Shown piece after piece: positions 44,592-53,871 of a stretch of 64,000 nt of DNA; within the stretch, counting starts at the first letter, position 1, and each line of letters starts with the position of its first letter. This DNA is from a bacterium (GTDB taxonomy: Bacteria; Actinomycetota; Acidimicrobiia; Spongiisociales; Spongiisociaceae). The DNA is taken from assembly GCA_028821235.1 (NCBI GenBank), contig JAPPGV010000072.1, positions 1 to 64,000 of the forward strand, read 5' to 3'. Below the pieces are notes generated by a model, which was not told the DNA's origin, did no database searches, and was given only the letters and a program-made list of their open reading frames with translations. The translations under genes and the position numbers were made by a program.

Positions 44592-45953
44592 ATGACCGTA
44601 CCGACCAAGATCCTGCTCGACGAGTCGGACATCCCGACCCATTGGTACAACATCATCCCCGATCTGCCGGCGCCGCCCCCTCCGGTGCTCCACCCCGGAA
44701 CCCTCGAGCCGGTGGGCCCGGGTGACCTGGCGCCGCTGTTCCCGATGGACCTCATCCTGCAGGAGGTCTCGCAGGACAGCTACATCGAGATCCCGGAACC
44801 GGTCCGGGACATCTACCGCCTGTGGAGGCCCACCCCGCTGTACCGGGCGCACCGGCTGGAGAGGGAGATCGACACGCCGGCCCGCATCTACTACAAGTAC
44901 GAGGGTGCCAGCCCGGCCGGATCCCACAAGCCGAACACGGCGGTCGCCCAGGCCTACTACAACGCTCAAGCAGGTGTCAGGAAGCTGACCACGGAGACTG
45001 GCGCCGGCCAGTGGGGGAGCGCGCTCGCCCTGGCCTGCCGGATGTTCGGCCTCGAGTGCGAGGTCTGGCAGGTGGCGGCCTCGTTCGACCAGAAGCCCTA
45101 CCGGGGCTCCATGATGCGCACGTGGGGAGCCACGATCCACTCCAGTCCCTCGGAGGTGACCAACGCCGGCCAGGCCATTCTCGCCAAGGATCCCCACAGC
45201 ACCGGCAGTCTGGGCATCGCCATCTCCGAGGCTGTCGAGGTGGCGGCCACCAACGCGGACGTGAACTACTCGCTCGGCTCGGTGCTGAACCATGTGCTCC
45301 TGCACCAGACGGTGATCGGCCAGGAGGCCGCAGCCCAGCTTGCCAAGGTGGACGAGACACCGGACGTGATCATCGGCTGCACCGGGGGCGGTTCCAACTT
45401 CTCGGGCCTGTCGTACCCGTTCATGCGGGAGAAGCTGGCCGGGAACATCAACCCCACCATCCGGGCGGTGGAACCGGCGGCATGCCCCTCGATAACCAAG
45501 GGTGAGTACCGCTACGACTTCGGGGACGCCATCGGCATGACGCCGCTCATCAAGATGCACACCCTGGGGCACGGGTTCGTACCGGATCCGATCCATGCGG
45601 GAGGGCTGCGGTATCACGGGATGTCACCGCTGGTCTCCCACATCGTCGAACTCGGGCTGATGGAGGCGGAAGCGATCGGCCAGGTGGAATGCTTCGAGGC
45701 CGCCCTGCAGTTCGCTCGGACGGAGGGGATCATCCCTGCCCCCGAACCGACCCACGCCATCGCGGGGGCGCTCCGGGAGGCCAATGAGTGCCGGGAGTCC
45801 GGTGAGGAGAAGGTGATCCTCATCGCACTGTGCGGCCACGGCCACTTCGACATGGCCGCCTACGACACGTTCCTGTCGGGCGAGCTGCACGACTACGAGT
45901 ACCCGTCCGAGGCCATCGCGGCGGCGCTGGCGGAGGTGCCGGTGGTCGCCTGA
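44592..45953 (+). CDS. trpB2: tryptophan synthase beta chain, TrpB2 type
   Basis: A 453-residue PLP enzyme of the TrpB2 group, longer than ordinary TrpB. The PLP lysine is in [19 protein letters not shown] (near residue 110), the phosphate-binding loop is [12 protein letters not shown], and the end [14 protein letters not shown] is typical. TrpB2 enzymes make tryptophan from indole and serine without a TrpA partner; no trpA is adjacent here. It is a single-gene unit with its promoter in the 200-bp gap upstream. Confidence 0.93.
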   Translation: MTVPTKILLDESDIPTHWYNIIPDLPAPPPPVLHPGTLEPVGPGDLAPLFPMDLILQEVSQDSYIEIPEPVRDIYRLWRPTPLYRAHRLEREIDTPARIYYKYEGASPAGSHKPNTAVAQAYYNAQAGVRKLTTETGAGQWGSALALACRMFGLECEVWQVAASFDQKPYRGSMMRTWGATIHSSPSEVTNAGQAILAKDPHSTGSLGIAISEAVEVAATNADVNYSLGSVLNHVLLHQTVIGQEAAAQLAKVDETPDVIIGCTGGGSNFSGLSYPFMREKLAGNINPTIRAVEPAACPSITKGEYRYDFGDAIGMTPLIKMHTLGHGFVPDPIHAGGLRYHGMSPLVSHIVELGLMEAEAIGQVECFEAALQFARTEGIIPAPEPTHAIAGALREANECRESGEEKVILIALCGHGHFDMAAYDTFLSGELHDYEYPSEAIAAALAEVPVVA

Positions 45954-45960
45954 TGCTGTC

Positions 45961-45998
45961 CGGTCCGGCCGTCCGGGCTTTCTCCCGCGGCCGGACCG
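45961..45998. terminator. bidirectional hairpin terminator
   Basis: CGGTCCGGCC (45961-45970) pairs perfectly with GGCCGGACCG (45989-45998), loop 18 bases, between the convergent trpB2 and radical SAM genes. Confidence 0.65.
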
Positions 45999-46008
45999 CG
46001 GTGCTCGA

Positions 46009-47022
46009 TCAGGCGAACAGGGCGAGTTGGGGGTCGGGTTGTTTCCGGGGTGTCGCATCGCGGGGCGGCCGGCGTTCCCCGCCCGGAGCGCCGTGGGCAC
46101 TCTTCGCGCGCCCGATCGTGCCCCCGAGACGCCGGCGCATGGCCGGCGGAGCGTAGGACCTGGTTCCGTAGGTGTGCCGGTAGAACCGTGACAGGTGGGG
46201 GTAGTCCCGCTCTATCCACCCCAGCACGTGGTCCTTGAGCGGTCCTCGCACGTGCAAGTAACCACCCGTGATGAACCGGGCCCCGGCCTCGACAGCGCCC
46301 TTGACCAACTCCTCCACCTGCTTCGGATGATCGGTTATGCCGGGAAGGATGGGCATCATCAGCACGCCGGAGGAGATTCCCGCCTCGTTGAGCCGCCGGA
46401 CCGCGTCGAGGCGCTTGCGGGGGTGGGCCGTTCCGGGCTCCGAGCGCGACCAGGCGTCGGTGTCGAGGGTTCCGATCGAGAAGTTGACGCTGATTTCGGC
46501 GGTCCTGGCAGCCCGGGTCAGGACGTCCAGGTCCCGGAGCGCTAGGGGCGATTTGGTGAGGATCGAGAACGGGTTACCCCGTTCGGCGAGTATCTCGACG
46601 ATCTGGCGGGTCAGCTTGTACTTGCCCTCGGCTGCCTGGTAGGGGTCGGTGTTGGTCCCCATCGCGATCGGGTGGCCCGCCCAGCGCTGCGGGGCGGTCT
46701 CGTGGCGCAGGACCTCGGGTGCGTTGATCTTGACCACGATCTTGGTGTCGAAGTCGCGCCCGATGCCGAGGCCTAGATAATCGTGGGTGGGTCGGGCGAA
46801 GCAGTAGGTGCATGCGTGGCTGCAACCGCGGTAGGCGTTGATGGTGTATTCGAAGGGCAACGCGGACGATTGAGGTATCCGGTTGATGATGGTGCGCGAC
46901 TCCACGTGGAGGAACTCGAGTCCCGTGTAGGCACCCCGACCGATCCGCCGCTCGACCACCGCGTCGAACAGCGCACTCTTGTTGCCGGGCGCGTCGGTCG
47001 TGGTCCAGCGAAGTTCTGCCAT
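46009..47022 (-). CDS. Rv2578c-type radical SAM protein
   Basis: A 337-residue radical SAM enzyme. The 4Fe-4S cluster cysteines are in GCSHACTYCFARPTHDYLG (CxxxCxxC, near residue 65), followed by VVKINAPEVLRHE, PIAMGTNTDPYQAAEGKYKL and ILTKSPLALRD. This family is related to the spore photoproduct lyase/SplB-like group and is conserved in actinobacteria with unknown substrate. I chose ATG at 47022, which gives the family N-terminus MAELRWTTTDAPGNKSALFD; the longer frame into the upstream region is unlikely. Confidence 0.88.
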   Translation of the reverse strand: MAELRWTTTDAPGNKSALFDAVVERRIGRGAYTGLEFLHVESRTIINRIPQSSALPFEYTINAYRGCSHACTYCFARPTHDYLGLGIGRDFDTKIVVKINAPEVLRHETAPQRWAGHPIAMGTNTDPYQAAEGKYKLTRQIVEILAERGNPFSILTKSPLALRDLDVLTRAARTAEISVNFSIGTLDTDAWSRSEPGTAHPRKRLDAVRRLNEAGISSGVLMMPILPGITDHPKQVEELVKGAVEAGARFITGGYLHVRGPLKDHVLGWIERDYPHLSRFYRHTYGTRSYAPPAMRRRLGGTIGRAKSAHGAPGGERRPPRDATPRKQPDPQLALFA

Positions 47023-47103
47023 GGACCAAGGCAGTATAGACGAACACATGTTCGCTAGGAGGGGTTCTGAAAGATGTTCAGTTGGCACGGAGGCCGGCTT
47101 CCG

Positions 47104-47322
47104 CTACACGGCTGGCCGAACCAACTCGGTGGGGGTGGGAGGCTGCTCGCCGGCGGCTTGCATATCACCGGCGACCTCGTTGACAAGCCGACGGATTCCG
47201 GCCATTGCCTCGTCGACTGTTGGCGCCAACCAGGACAGCGACGGGAACTCACTGCAAAGACCGACGTGCTCCCCGTCTTCTGGAGACCAGATTACCCGGT
47301 ATGTGTAGTGGTCAGTAGCCAT
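47104..47322 (-). CDS. hicB: HicB-family antitoxin
   Basis: A 72-residue HicB-like protein (YRVIWSPEDGEHVGLCSEFPSLSW ... TVDEAMAGIRRLVNEVAGDM), the partial RNase H-like fold typical of the family, without an obvious C-terminal DNA-binding domain. It is encoded after HicA with an 11-bp overlap (47312-47322), as in many hicAB pairs. It should neutralise the toxin by binding it. Confidence 0.82.
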   Translation of the reverse strand: MATDHYTYRVIWSPEDGEHVGLCSEFPSLSWLAPTVDEAMAGIRRLVNEVAGDMQAAGEQPPTPTELVRPAV

Positions 47323-47563
47323 GCTCCTGCAACTTTCTGATCGCCTTCAGAACCTGTCGCACCTGGTACGCCTTCGCCATACCTCGGCTGTCTTGTATGT
47401 TCACCCGCGGATCTCCCGGCCACGGTGTGCGGTATACCTGATGGCTGCCGCCGGTCCGCCGTGGTGGTCCGAAATGATCGTCACACACCTTGGCAAGGTC
47501 GGCGAACCGGACACCCGTCGGGTTCTTGCGCATGGCCTTGAGGATCGCCGCTGTGGTACCCAT
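47312..47563 (-). CDS. hicA: HicA-family mRNA interferase toxin
   Basis: An 83-residue protein with the double-stranded-RNA-binding-like HicA fold. The conserved glycine-serine-histidine (RRTGGSHQVYRTPW, His near residue 42) carries the catalytic histidine, and the C-terminal AYQVRQVLKAIRKL helix is typical. It precedes hicB. The pair probably works as a type II toxin-antitoxin module; it lies 3.4 kb outside the tRNA-Val island. Confidence 0.83.
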   Translation of the reverse strand: MGTTAAILKAMRKNPTGVRFADLAKVCDDHFGPPRRTGGSHQVYRTPWPGDPRVNIQDSRGMAKAYQVRQVLKAIRKLQEHGY

Positions 47564-47791
47564 ACCCTAGTGACTACATTCAACGATGTTTAAAGTCAAG
47601 AGGCTTGTTTCGAGAGGCTCCAGCTAAGCACCTGTCTTCGGTTGCCTCGATGGGTTGTGCGATGCAGGCGGTAGGGGCTGCGGGTTACATCGATGCCGGG
47701 TCTCCGAATCGGATCGGAGCGCCTGGAGGATGGACCTTGAGCCCCAGCGCATCCGGTTAACGTCGGACCATCGAGCACACAGACCGGACGG

Positions 47792-49438
47792 ATGATGCCT
47801 GATCTCCCAACGCACTCATTTGCCCTTGGAAGCCTGACCGACCGGGTTCACGACCGGTTGGCCGCATGGGACGAACAGAACTACGCCATGCGGATGTGGG
47901 ACCGGGATCACAGCCTGTGGTCCGCGGAGGACATACCTGACCTCGCCAACCGGCTGGGGTGGCTCCGGCTGCCCTACGAGACTGAGCAGCTGCCCGCTAT
48001 CAGGGCCTTCGCCGAGGAAGCATGTCCCGGAACCGACCGGGTGGTGTTGCTCGGGATGGGCGGGTCGAGCATGGCGCCGGAGGTGTTCGCCAAGACGTTC
48101 GGGAGCGCCCTCGGCCATCCCTCGCTGACCGTTCTCGACAGCACCCACCCCGAGGCCGTAAGAGCGGTATCCGGCAGCCTCGATCCGGCCCGGACCCTGG
48201 TCCTGGTGGCCTCCAAGTCGGGCGGCACCATCGAGACGCTGTCACTGTTTCGCTATTTCTGGGGGGAGGTGTCGAGCGTTCATGATCGCCCGGGCGACCG
48301 GTTCGTGGCCCTGACCGATCCGGGTTCGGGCCTGGAGGCCCTGGCGCGCGAGCGGGGATTCCGCCGGATCTTCGCCACGCCGCCCGAAGTCGGAGGGCGC
48401 TATTCGGCGCTCACGCCGTTCGGCCTGGTTCCTGCGGCCCTGATCGGCATGGACATCGAGAGCCTCCAGGCGAGTGCGGCCGCCATGGCCGACGGGTGCG
48501 GGCCGGACCGCCCGGTTGTCGCCAACCCGGGTCTCCGGCTGGGAGCGGTCATGGGCGAGTCGGCGCTGGCCGGCCGGGACAAGCTCACCTACGTCTGCTC
48601 ACCGGCGGTTACGGCTTTCGGCTCCTGGGTCGAGCAGTTGGTGGCGGAGAGCACGGGTAAGAACGGCACCGGCATCGTGCCGGTGGCCGGTGAGCCTCTG
48701 GGCGATCCTGAGAGCTACGGGCAGGATCGCCTGTTCGTCTTCATGGCCCTCCAGGGAGACGAGCCTCCGGGGTGGGAGGAGATCCGGGACGGGCTGCTGC
48801 GGCGCGGCCATCCGATGGTCGGTATAACCCTTCGTCACATAGACGAGCTGGGGGCGGAGATGTTCCGTAGCGAGATGGCGGTGGCGTCCGCCGGATCCAT
48901 CCTCGGCATCAACCCCTTCGACCAGCCCGATGTCCAGGTGGCCAAGGACCTGGCTCGCCAGGCCATGTCGCCGGAAGGCTTGGAGGGCAGCGTCGAGGAG
49001 ACATCCAGCGACTCCCCCCGGCTAGCGGGTGCGCTGCGGGCCTGGGCGGCGACGATCGAGCCGGGTGACTACGTCGGAATACACGCGTACCTTCCCATGG
49101 GCGGTCCGGCCGCGCCCGTTCTGGACTCGCTCGTGCCGCTTCTACGGGATCGGCTTCGGGTGCCGGTCACGCTCGGCTACGGACCCCGGTTCCTCCACTC
49201 CACCGGCCAGCTCCACAAGGGCGGCGCCAACAACGGGGTGTTCCTCCAGCTGGTGGATTCCCCGGGTCCCGACATCGATGTTCCGGAGGCGGACTTCAGC
49301 TTCGGGGAGTTGCTCGAAGGTCAGGCGGCCGGCGACTACCAGGCCTTGACCGGCCGGGACCGCCGGGTGCTGCGGGTCCGGCTCGCCGGTGATCCCCGCT
49401 CCGCGGTCGAGACGGTCGCGGGCTTGCTTGGAGGGTAG
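47792..49438 (+). CDS. pgi: glucose-6-phosphate isomerase
   Basis: A 548-residue SIS-domain isomerase of the type that also forms the C-terminal half of transaldolase-Pgi fusions. Visible: GMGGSSMAPEVFAKTFG (near residue 88), ASKSGGTIETLSLFRYF, the catalytic glutamate region SWVEQLVAESTGKNGTGI (near 290) and the histidine/lysine region FLHSTGQLHKGGANNGVFLQ. It lies 6 bp before zwf, so the two form a sugar-phosphate operon. It is divergent from hicAB. Confidence 0.93.
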   Translation: MMPDLPTHSFALGSLTDRVHDRLAAWDEQNYAMRMWDRDHSLWSAEDIPDLANRLGWLRLPYETEQLPAIRAFAEEACPGTDRVVLLGMGGSSMAPEVFAKTFGSALGHPSLTVLDSTHPEAVRAVSGSLDPARTLVLVASKSGGTIETLSLFRYFWGEVSSVHDRPGDRFVALTDPGSGLEALARERGFRRIFATPPEVGGRYSALTPFGLVPAALIGMDIESLQASAAAMADGCGPDRPVVANPGLRLGAVMGESALAGRDKLTYVCSPAVTAFGSWVEQLVAESTGKNGTGIVPVAGEPLGDPESYGQDRLFVFMALQGDEPPGWEEIRDGLLRRGHPMVGITLRHIDELGAEMFRSEMAVASAGSILGINPFDQPDVQVAKDLARQAMSPEGLEGSVEETSSDSPRLAGALRAWAATIEPGDYVGIHAYLPMGGPAAPVLDSLVPLLRDRLRVPVTLGYGPRFLHSTGQLHKGGANNGVFLQLVDSPGPDIDVPEADFSFGELLEGQAAGDYQALTGRDRRVLRVRLAGDPRSAVETVAGLLGG

Positions 49439-49444
49439 GTAGCC

Positions 49445-50953
49445 GTGGAATCACTGCCGACGATCGGGTCCGGAGCGGTCGACCGGCACTTGCTGGTGGT
49501 GTTCGGCGCCACCGGAGACCTGTATCACCAGAAGCTGGCGCCGGCCCTCTATCACCTGGTCCGCCAGTACGGGTTGGTCGATCGGTGCCTCATCCTCGGC
49601 GTCGCCCGTGCGGCGCTCGGCGACCAGGAGTTCCGGGCCCACTCCCGCGACGCCATCGAGAAGGCCTCACCCGGCCAGATGCCGCTGGACACCCCCGGCG
49701 CGGGTCCGGCCGACTGGTGTGAAGCGGTGATGCACTACCACCAGCTCGGAGCGGACGGATATGACGGGTTGAGGCGCCGCATCGAAGCCCTCGAGCGAGA
49801 CCACGGTCTGCCGGGCAACCGCATCTTCTACCTGGCCCTACCCCCGGCGGCTTTCGGCCCCACCGTGAGGGGCCTGGGCGCATCGGGCCTGGCCGGCGGT
49901 GAGGGCTGGACCCGTCTTGTCGTGGAGAAGCCTTTCGGTGTCGACCTGGATTCCGCAGTGGCGCTGAACTCCGTCCTCCACGAGACCTTCGACGAGAGCC
50001 GGATCTACCGGATCGACCACTACCTCGGCAAGGCCACGGTCCAGAACCTTCTGGTGTTCCGGTTCGCCAACCCTCTGTTCGAGTCGGTCTGGAATCGTGA
50101 TCGGATCTCCAATGTACAGATCACCGTCGCCGAGGATCTCGGCATCGGATCGAGGGCGGGCTACTACGACCGGTCCGGGGCTCTCCGCGACATGGTCCAG
50201 AACCACCTCACCCAGGTCCTGAGCCTCGTGGCGATGGAGCCGCCGGTGTCGTTCGACGCCGAGGCGATCCGCGACGAGAAGGTGAAGGTGCTGCAGTCGA
50301 TCCGGACCCTCACACACGACGACGTGGTGCTGGGCCAGTACGCGGCCGGCAGGATCAGCGGACGCAGGGTTCGCGGCTACCGGGACGAGCCGGGGGTGGG
50401 CGAGGAGTCGGGTACCGCCAGCTATGCGGCGCTGCGGGTTTTCGTCGACAGCTGGCGCTGGCACGGGGTGCCCTTCTACCTGCGGACCGGGAAGCGACTG
50501 GCGACCCGCCTGACCCAGGTGGCGGTCACATTCCGCGAGCCGCCGGTGCCGCTCTTCAAGTCCTTCGACCGGAGCCGCCACCAGGGAAACGTCCTCTTCG
50601 TCCGCCTCCAACCTCACGAGGGCTTCGAACTGCTGTTCGATGTCCAGGTACCGGGCGACCATCCCGAGCTGGCCACCAAGCCGCTGTCGTTCGCCTACGA
50701 GGAGGCCTTCGGCGACCTTCCCGACGCCTACGAGACCTTGCTGTACGACGTCATGTGTGGCGACCGCACCCTGTTCGTCCGGTCTGACGAGGTGGAGCAG
50801 GCGTGGAGGCTCTACACGCCGTTGCTCGAGGCGGATCTCCGGCCCTCGTTCTACCGGGCCGGCTCATGGGGTCCCCAAGAAGCCGATGCCCTGCTGTCCA
50901 GCCGGGGCGACGGCTGGCGGGTGCGCCTCCCCAACGGCGGCGATCCGGAGTAG
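49445..50953 (+). CDS. zwf: glucose-6-phosphate 1-dehydrogenase
   Basis: A 502-residue NADP-dependent dehydrogenase that starts the pentose phosphate pathway. The nucleotide-binding motif VFGATGDLYHQKLAPALYHL (residues about 19-38), RLVVEKPFGVDL and the active-site RIDHYLGKATVQNLLVFRFAN (near 195) are diagnostic. The start is GTG at 49445, 6 bp after pgi. It ends 52 bp before tRNA-Val. Confidence 0.95.
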   Translation: MESLPTIGSGAVDRHLLVVFGATGDLYHQKLAPALYHLVRQYGLVDRCLILGVARAALGDQEFRAHSRDAIEKASPGQMPLDTPGAGPADWCEAVMHYHQLGADGYDGLRRRIEALERDHGLPGNRIFYLALPPAAFGPTVRGLGASGLAGGEGWTRLVVEKPFGVDLDSAVALNSVLHETFDESRIYRIDHYLGKATVQNLLVFRFANPLFESVWNRDRISNVQITVAEDLGIGSRAGYYDRSGALRDMVQNHLTQVLSLVAMEPPVSFDAEAIRDEKVKVLQSIRTLTHDDVVLGQYAAGRISGRRVRGYRDEPGVGEESGTASYAALRVFVDSWRWHGVPFYLRTGKRLATRLTQVAVTFREPPVPLFKSFDRSRHQGNVLFVRLQPHEGFELLFDVQVPGDHPELATKPLSFAYEEAFGDLPDAYETLLYDVMCGDRTLFVRSDEVEQAWRLYTPLLEADLRPSFYRAGSWGPQEADALLSSRGDGWRVRLPNGGDPE

Positions 50954-51005
50954 GGCCGGGGGCTGGTCGCTCCATCTGGGGTTCTTCTACAATGCAGCGT
51001 TCCCA

Positions 51006-51079
51006 GGGCGTTTAGCTCAGCTTGGGAGAGCGCTTCCCTTACAAGGAAGAGGTCGGCGGTTCGAGCCCGTCAACGCCCA
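51006..51079 (+). tRNA. tRNA-Val (anticodon TAC)
   Basis: A 74-base cloverleaf. The acceptor stem GGGCGTT pairs with AACGCCC, the D arm is AGCTCAGCTTGGGAGAGC, the anticodon stem CTTCC/GGAAG has loop CTTACAA (anticodon TAC), and the T arm is GGCGGTTCGAGCCCGTC. Its 3' end is followed by a P4-type integrase gene, so it is the likely integration site of the element that fills the rest of the window. Confidence 0.96.
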
Positions 51080-51255
51080 CAGTGGTTTCATAGGGATTCA
51101 CAAGGTACCCTAAAACCGCCATCTGCCAGGGTATTTGGTCCCTGAACCCAGAACCTACGGTTACAGAGGCACCCGTCTCGTTTCACATAATCCTGCCGAA
51201 AATGTAACATCATAAGTAACATCCTATTTCGACCAGCTCTACGTGCGAGGTAAGA
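51056..51255 (+). other. presumed left attachment site and integrase leader
   Basis: The 3' half of tRNA-Val (GGCGGTTCGAGCCCGTCAAC onward) would be attL for the downstream tyrosine recombinase. The 176 bp between tRNA and integrase hold two direct copies of GTAACATC (near 51204 and 51216, about 12 bp apart) that could be arm sites. I did not find the matching right-end copy, so the limits are unknown. Confidence 0.45.
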
Positions 51256-52404
51256 ATGCGGCGGCCCAAGACGCTCACAGCAGCCTTCTGCAAGACCATT
51301 TCCACGCCGGGAACCTACGGCGACGGGCGCGGTGGCTTCGGTTTGACCTTCCGCGTTAAGCAAACCCGCAACGGCCGGTTGTCAAGAGTATGGGCTCAAC
51401 GGGTTGTAATCAATGGTAAACCAACGTATCTTGGCCTGGGCACCTATCCAACCGTCACACTGGCCGAGGCCCGACGAAAAGCGCTCAAGAACCGCCGCGA
51501 GATCGAAGCGGGCAGGGACCCGCGAGGCGGAGGGATCCCGACCTTCGCGAGGGCCACCGACAAGGTCATCGCACTGCACCGCGACGGCTGGAAGCCGGGT
51601 AGCCGCACAGAATCGGCATGGCGTAATGGTTTCAGTCGCCACGTATATCCGAAGCTCGGCCACAGACGAGTAGACGTGATCACGACCGCGGACGTGTTAG
51701 CCGTGCTCTCTCCCATATGGCATGCGGCACCCCGGCAAGCCGAGGCTCTACGACGACGGATTAGCCAGGTCATGCGCTGGGCGGTCGCGCAGGGCTACCG
51801 GCCGGACGACGCCGCAGGGCCGGCTCTCACCGCGGTTCTACCGAAACGCCCCAACGTGACGACTCACCACCGGGCTCTCCACCACTCCGAAGTAGCAGGC
51901 GCGCTGCGGAAGGTCCGCGAGTCAGCTGTAGCCACATCGACACGGTTGGCCATCGAGTTCCTCGCACTGACGGCAGCCCGAACCACCGAGGTCAGGCTCG
52001 CTACCAGGTCGGAGATCGACCACCAGGCCGGAGTATGGACGGTCCCGGCCGAGCGGATGAAAGCAGGTCGAGAACATCGGATACCGCTCAGCAGTGCCGC
52101 GCTCCGTGTGCTAGACGAGGCGTACCGGCATGCTGGTGGCGAGTTGCTGTTCCCTGGGAGAAGTGGCAAACCGGCCGGCCACGGGGTGCTCGCCGCGACG
52201 TTTCGCCGGCTCGATATCGGAACCGTCCACGGACTGCGGTCGAGCTTTCGGGACTGGTGCTCTGAGACCGGCGTCCCCCGCGAGGTGGCAGAACAGGCAT
52301 TGGCCCATTCAGTTGGCGGCGTCGAGGGTGCCTACGCCCGGTCCGACCTCCTCGATCTACGCAAGCCGGTAATGGAGGCATGGGGCGAGTACATCGATGC
52401 CTAA
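51256..52404 (+). CDS. int: P4-like tyrosine recombinase (integrase)
   Basis: A 382-residue site-specific recombinase. The N-terminal arm-binding (DUF4102-like) domain shows YGDGRGGFGLTFRVKQT ... YLGLGTYPTVTLAEARRKA (residues about 20-80). The catalytic domain has the first arginine in TAARTTEVRLAT, the HxxR box in HGLRSSFRDWC (near residue 325), and the second histidine and tyrosine nucleophile in QALAHSVGGVEGAYARSD (Tyr near 365). The catalytic set appears complete, so it should be active. Its place right after tRNA-Val is the usual one for P4-type integrative elements. Confidence 0.93.
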   Translation: MRRPKTLTAAFCKTISTPGTYGDGRGGFGLTFRVKQTRNGRLSRVWAQRVVINGKPTYLGLGTYPTVTLAEARRKALKNRREIEAGRDPRGGGIPTFARATDKVIALHRDGWKPGSRTESAWRNGFSRHVYPKLGHRRVDVITTADVLAVLSPIWHAAPRQAEALRRRISQVMRWAVAQGYRPDDAAGPALTAVLPKRPNVTTHHRALHHSEVAGALRKVRESAVATSTRLAIEFLALTAARTTEVRLATRSEIDHQAGVWTVPAERMKAGREHRIPLSSAALRVLDEAYRHAGGELLFPGRSGKPAGHGVLAATFRRLDIGTVHGLRSSFRDWCSETGVPREVAEQALAHSVGGVEGAYARSDLLDLRKPVMEAWGEYIDA

Positions 52405-52547
52405 CTCAGTCGGTGACACCCGGAATCCTCCACCGTAGCCGTCGATGAAGGAGACCAGTTCCTCTAGGGGCGGCCTGCGGGTGTTGGCATAGCCTTTCCA
52501 GCCATATATACTTTCGCTAAACGTGGGCAGTCAGAACGGGGCACGCA

Positions 52548-52949
52548 ATGATCGAACTCCCTGGGGGCCGGCTAATCACATCGGATGAACCGGTCGATCT
52601 GATCACCAAGATGGGCGCGGCGACGCTGTTCGGCATAACCGCCGACGCGGTACGAACCGCCACCATACGCGGCCATGTGAGGACCCGTGTGGTTCTCAGG
52701 TTCTCTAACCGTTACGACCGGCTCCTCGATTTCTGTTCGGCTGAGCGGTATTGGCAGGCGAGGACCAGGAGCATCTATTACGAGCGTGACCTGGCCGATA
52801 TGCGGAACCGTGCCGACGAGTTGTTGGTTGGAGGGGAGCGGTACCGGCTGCTGCACCCTTGGCCGCTGGTTGAAACAGAACCAGCTTGTCCTCATCGCAG
52901 CGAGTGGCCGTGTGCGATGCCGCCGTGTGAGAGGCTGTGGTTCAAGTGA
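52548..52949 (+). CDS. unknown island protein
   Basis: A 133-residue protein I do not recognise. The N-terminal half has a helical segment LITKMGAATLFGITADAVRTATIRG-like (residues about 18-43; quoted in part) that could be a small DNA-binding helix-turn-helix. The C-terminus is rich in Cys, Pro and Trp with four cysteines (PACPHRSEWPCAMPPC), possibly a metal site. It lies 144 bp after the integrase; an excisionase-like role is conceivable but not shown. A TATATACT box about 40 bp upstream may be its promoter. Confidence 0.5.
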   Translation: MIELPGGRLITSDEPVDLITKMGAATLFGITADAVRTATIRGHVRTRVVLRFSNRYDRLLDFCSAERYWQARTRSIYYERDLADMRNRADELLVGGERYRLLHPWPLVETEPACPHRSEWPCAMPPCERLWFK

Positions 52950-53056
52950 AGATCGAACCGGACCGCCGTCCGAGGAGGATGCGACGTCCGGGTGACGTGA
53001 GAGAGGGCGTCGCCGCGAGTTGTGGGTGGACCGAGTGAGGGGAGGCTGAGCCTCGT

Positions 53057-53788
53057 ATGTATGAACTGAGCATCCTGTCAGACCGAGCGCCGCTGGGGGA
53101 TCCGCCTGATCTGACTTCGTACCCGCTTCTGGCCCGGCCTGGTAGCGGTCAGGTGGGGGTGTTGGAGGCCGCGTTCATCGTTCGGGTGCGCGAGCGGATC
53201 GAGGTTGATCCCCAAGTGTTGGACAGCATGGTGTTGACCTTCGAGGGCGAGCGGAAGGGGGCGGATAGCCTTGTTGTGCGGGCGTGGTTCTGCGGGGAGC
53301 GTGAACTTGTTCGACTCCCGGTGTTCGGCTACTCACCCGCCCGAGAGGTTGTGGGCGACGTCGGGGACGTGGCCTCCTATGTGACCGCGATGTGGGAGCT
53401 GCTGATCTTCGGCTGGGAACAGCATGTGGCACATAACGTTGGGCGGGTGCAGCAAACCATCGCATGGAAACTGAAACGGGTATGGGCTACCGACCCTGCC
53501 AGGCTCCTGGACGCCTGCGAAGCCGCATATCCACCGCACGAGCTGTGGAACGAAGTGCTTCCCGCCCCGTGGGTTCCGACACATGCCCCATACTGGGATA
53601 GCTACCAGCAGCTATCGGTGGGCTGTGACCGGCCCCAGCTGGGTGCCATCCTCCAGGTCGACCAGCACCGGTACTCGTTCGAGGTGAACGTGTCCCTCGT
53701 GATGTGCCAAGACACCCTCGGCGCCGACACCCACCTACTCGGCCGTGTGGGTGTCGATGTACCCAAGTTGATACCCGCAGCCACCTAG
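53057..53788 (+). CDS. unknown island protein
   Basis: A 243-residue soluble protein without recognised family. It has no signal peptide or transmembrane helix and is fairly acidic and Trp-rich (VWATDPARLLDACEAAYPPH, VPTHAPYWDSYQQL). Codon use looks normal for the window and the frame is long, so it is likely real. It lies 83 bp upstream of the first AbiEi-like gene; I considered whether it is the missing toxin, but no nucleotidyltransferase motif is visible. Confidence 0.55.
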   Translation: MYELSILSDRAPLGDPPDLTSYPLLARPGSGQVGVLEAAFIVRVRERIEVDPQVLDSMVLTFEGERKGADSLVVRAWFCGERELVRLPVFGYSPAREVVGDVGDVASYVTAMWELLIFGWEQHVAHNVGRVQQTIAWKLKRVWATDPARLLDACEAAYPPHELWNEVLPAPWVPTHAPYWDSYQQLSVGCDRPQLGAILQVDQHRYSFEVNVSLVMCQDTLGADTHLLGRVGVDVPKLIPAAT

Positions 53789-53793
53789 CCGTA

Positions 53794-53855
53794 CACAACC
53801 ACCAAGGTGTTGCGGCGGTTGGTAGGTGACCGGGTGGGTGGTGGTGTGGGTTGTG
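53794..53855 (+). promoter_or_regulatory. inverted repeat upstream of first AbiEi-like gene
   Basis: CACAACC (53794-53800) and GGTTGTG (53849-53855) form a 7-bp inverted repeat about 17 bp before the start. AbiEi antitoxins repress their own promoters through inverted repeats, so this is a candidate operator; its short arms make it weak. Confidence 0.3.
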
Positions 53856-53871
53856 ACAGCGGGTCTCTACG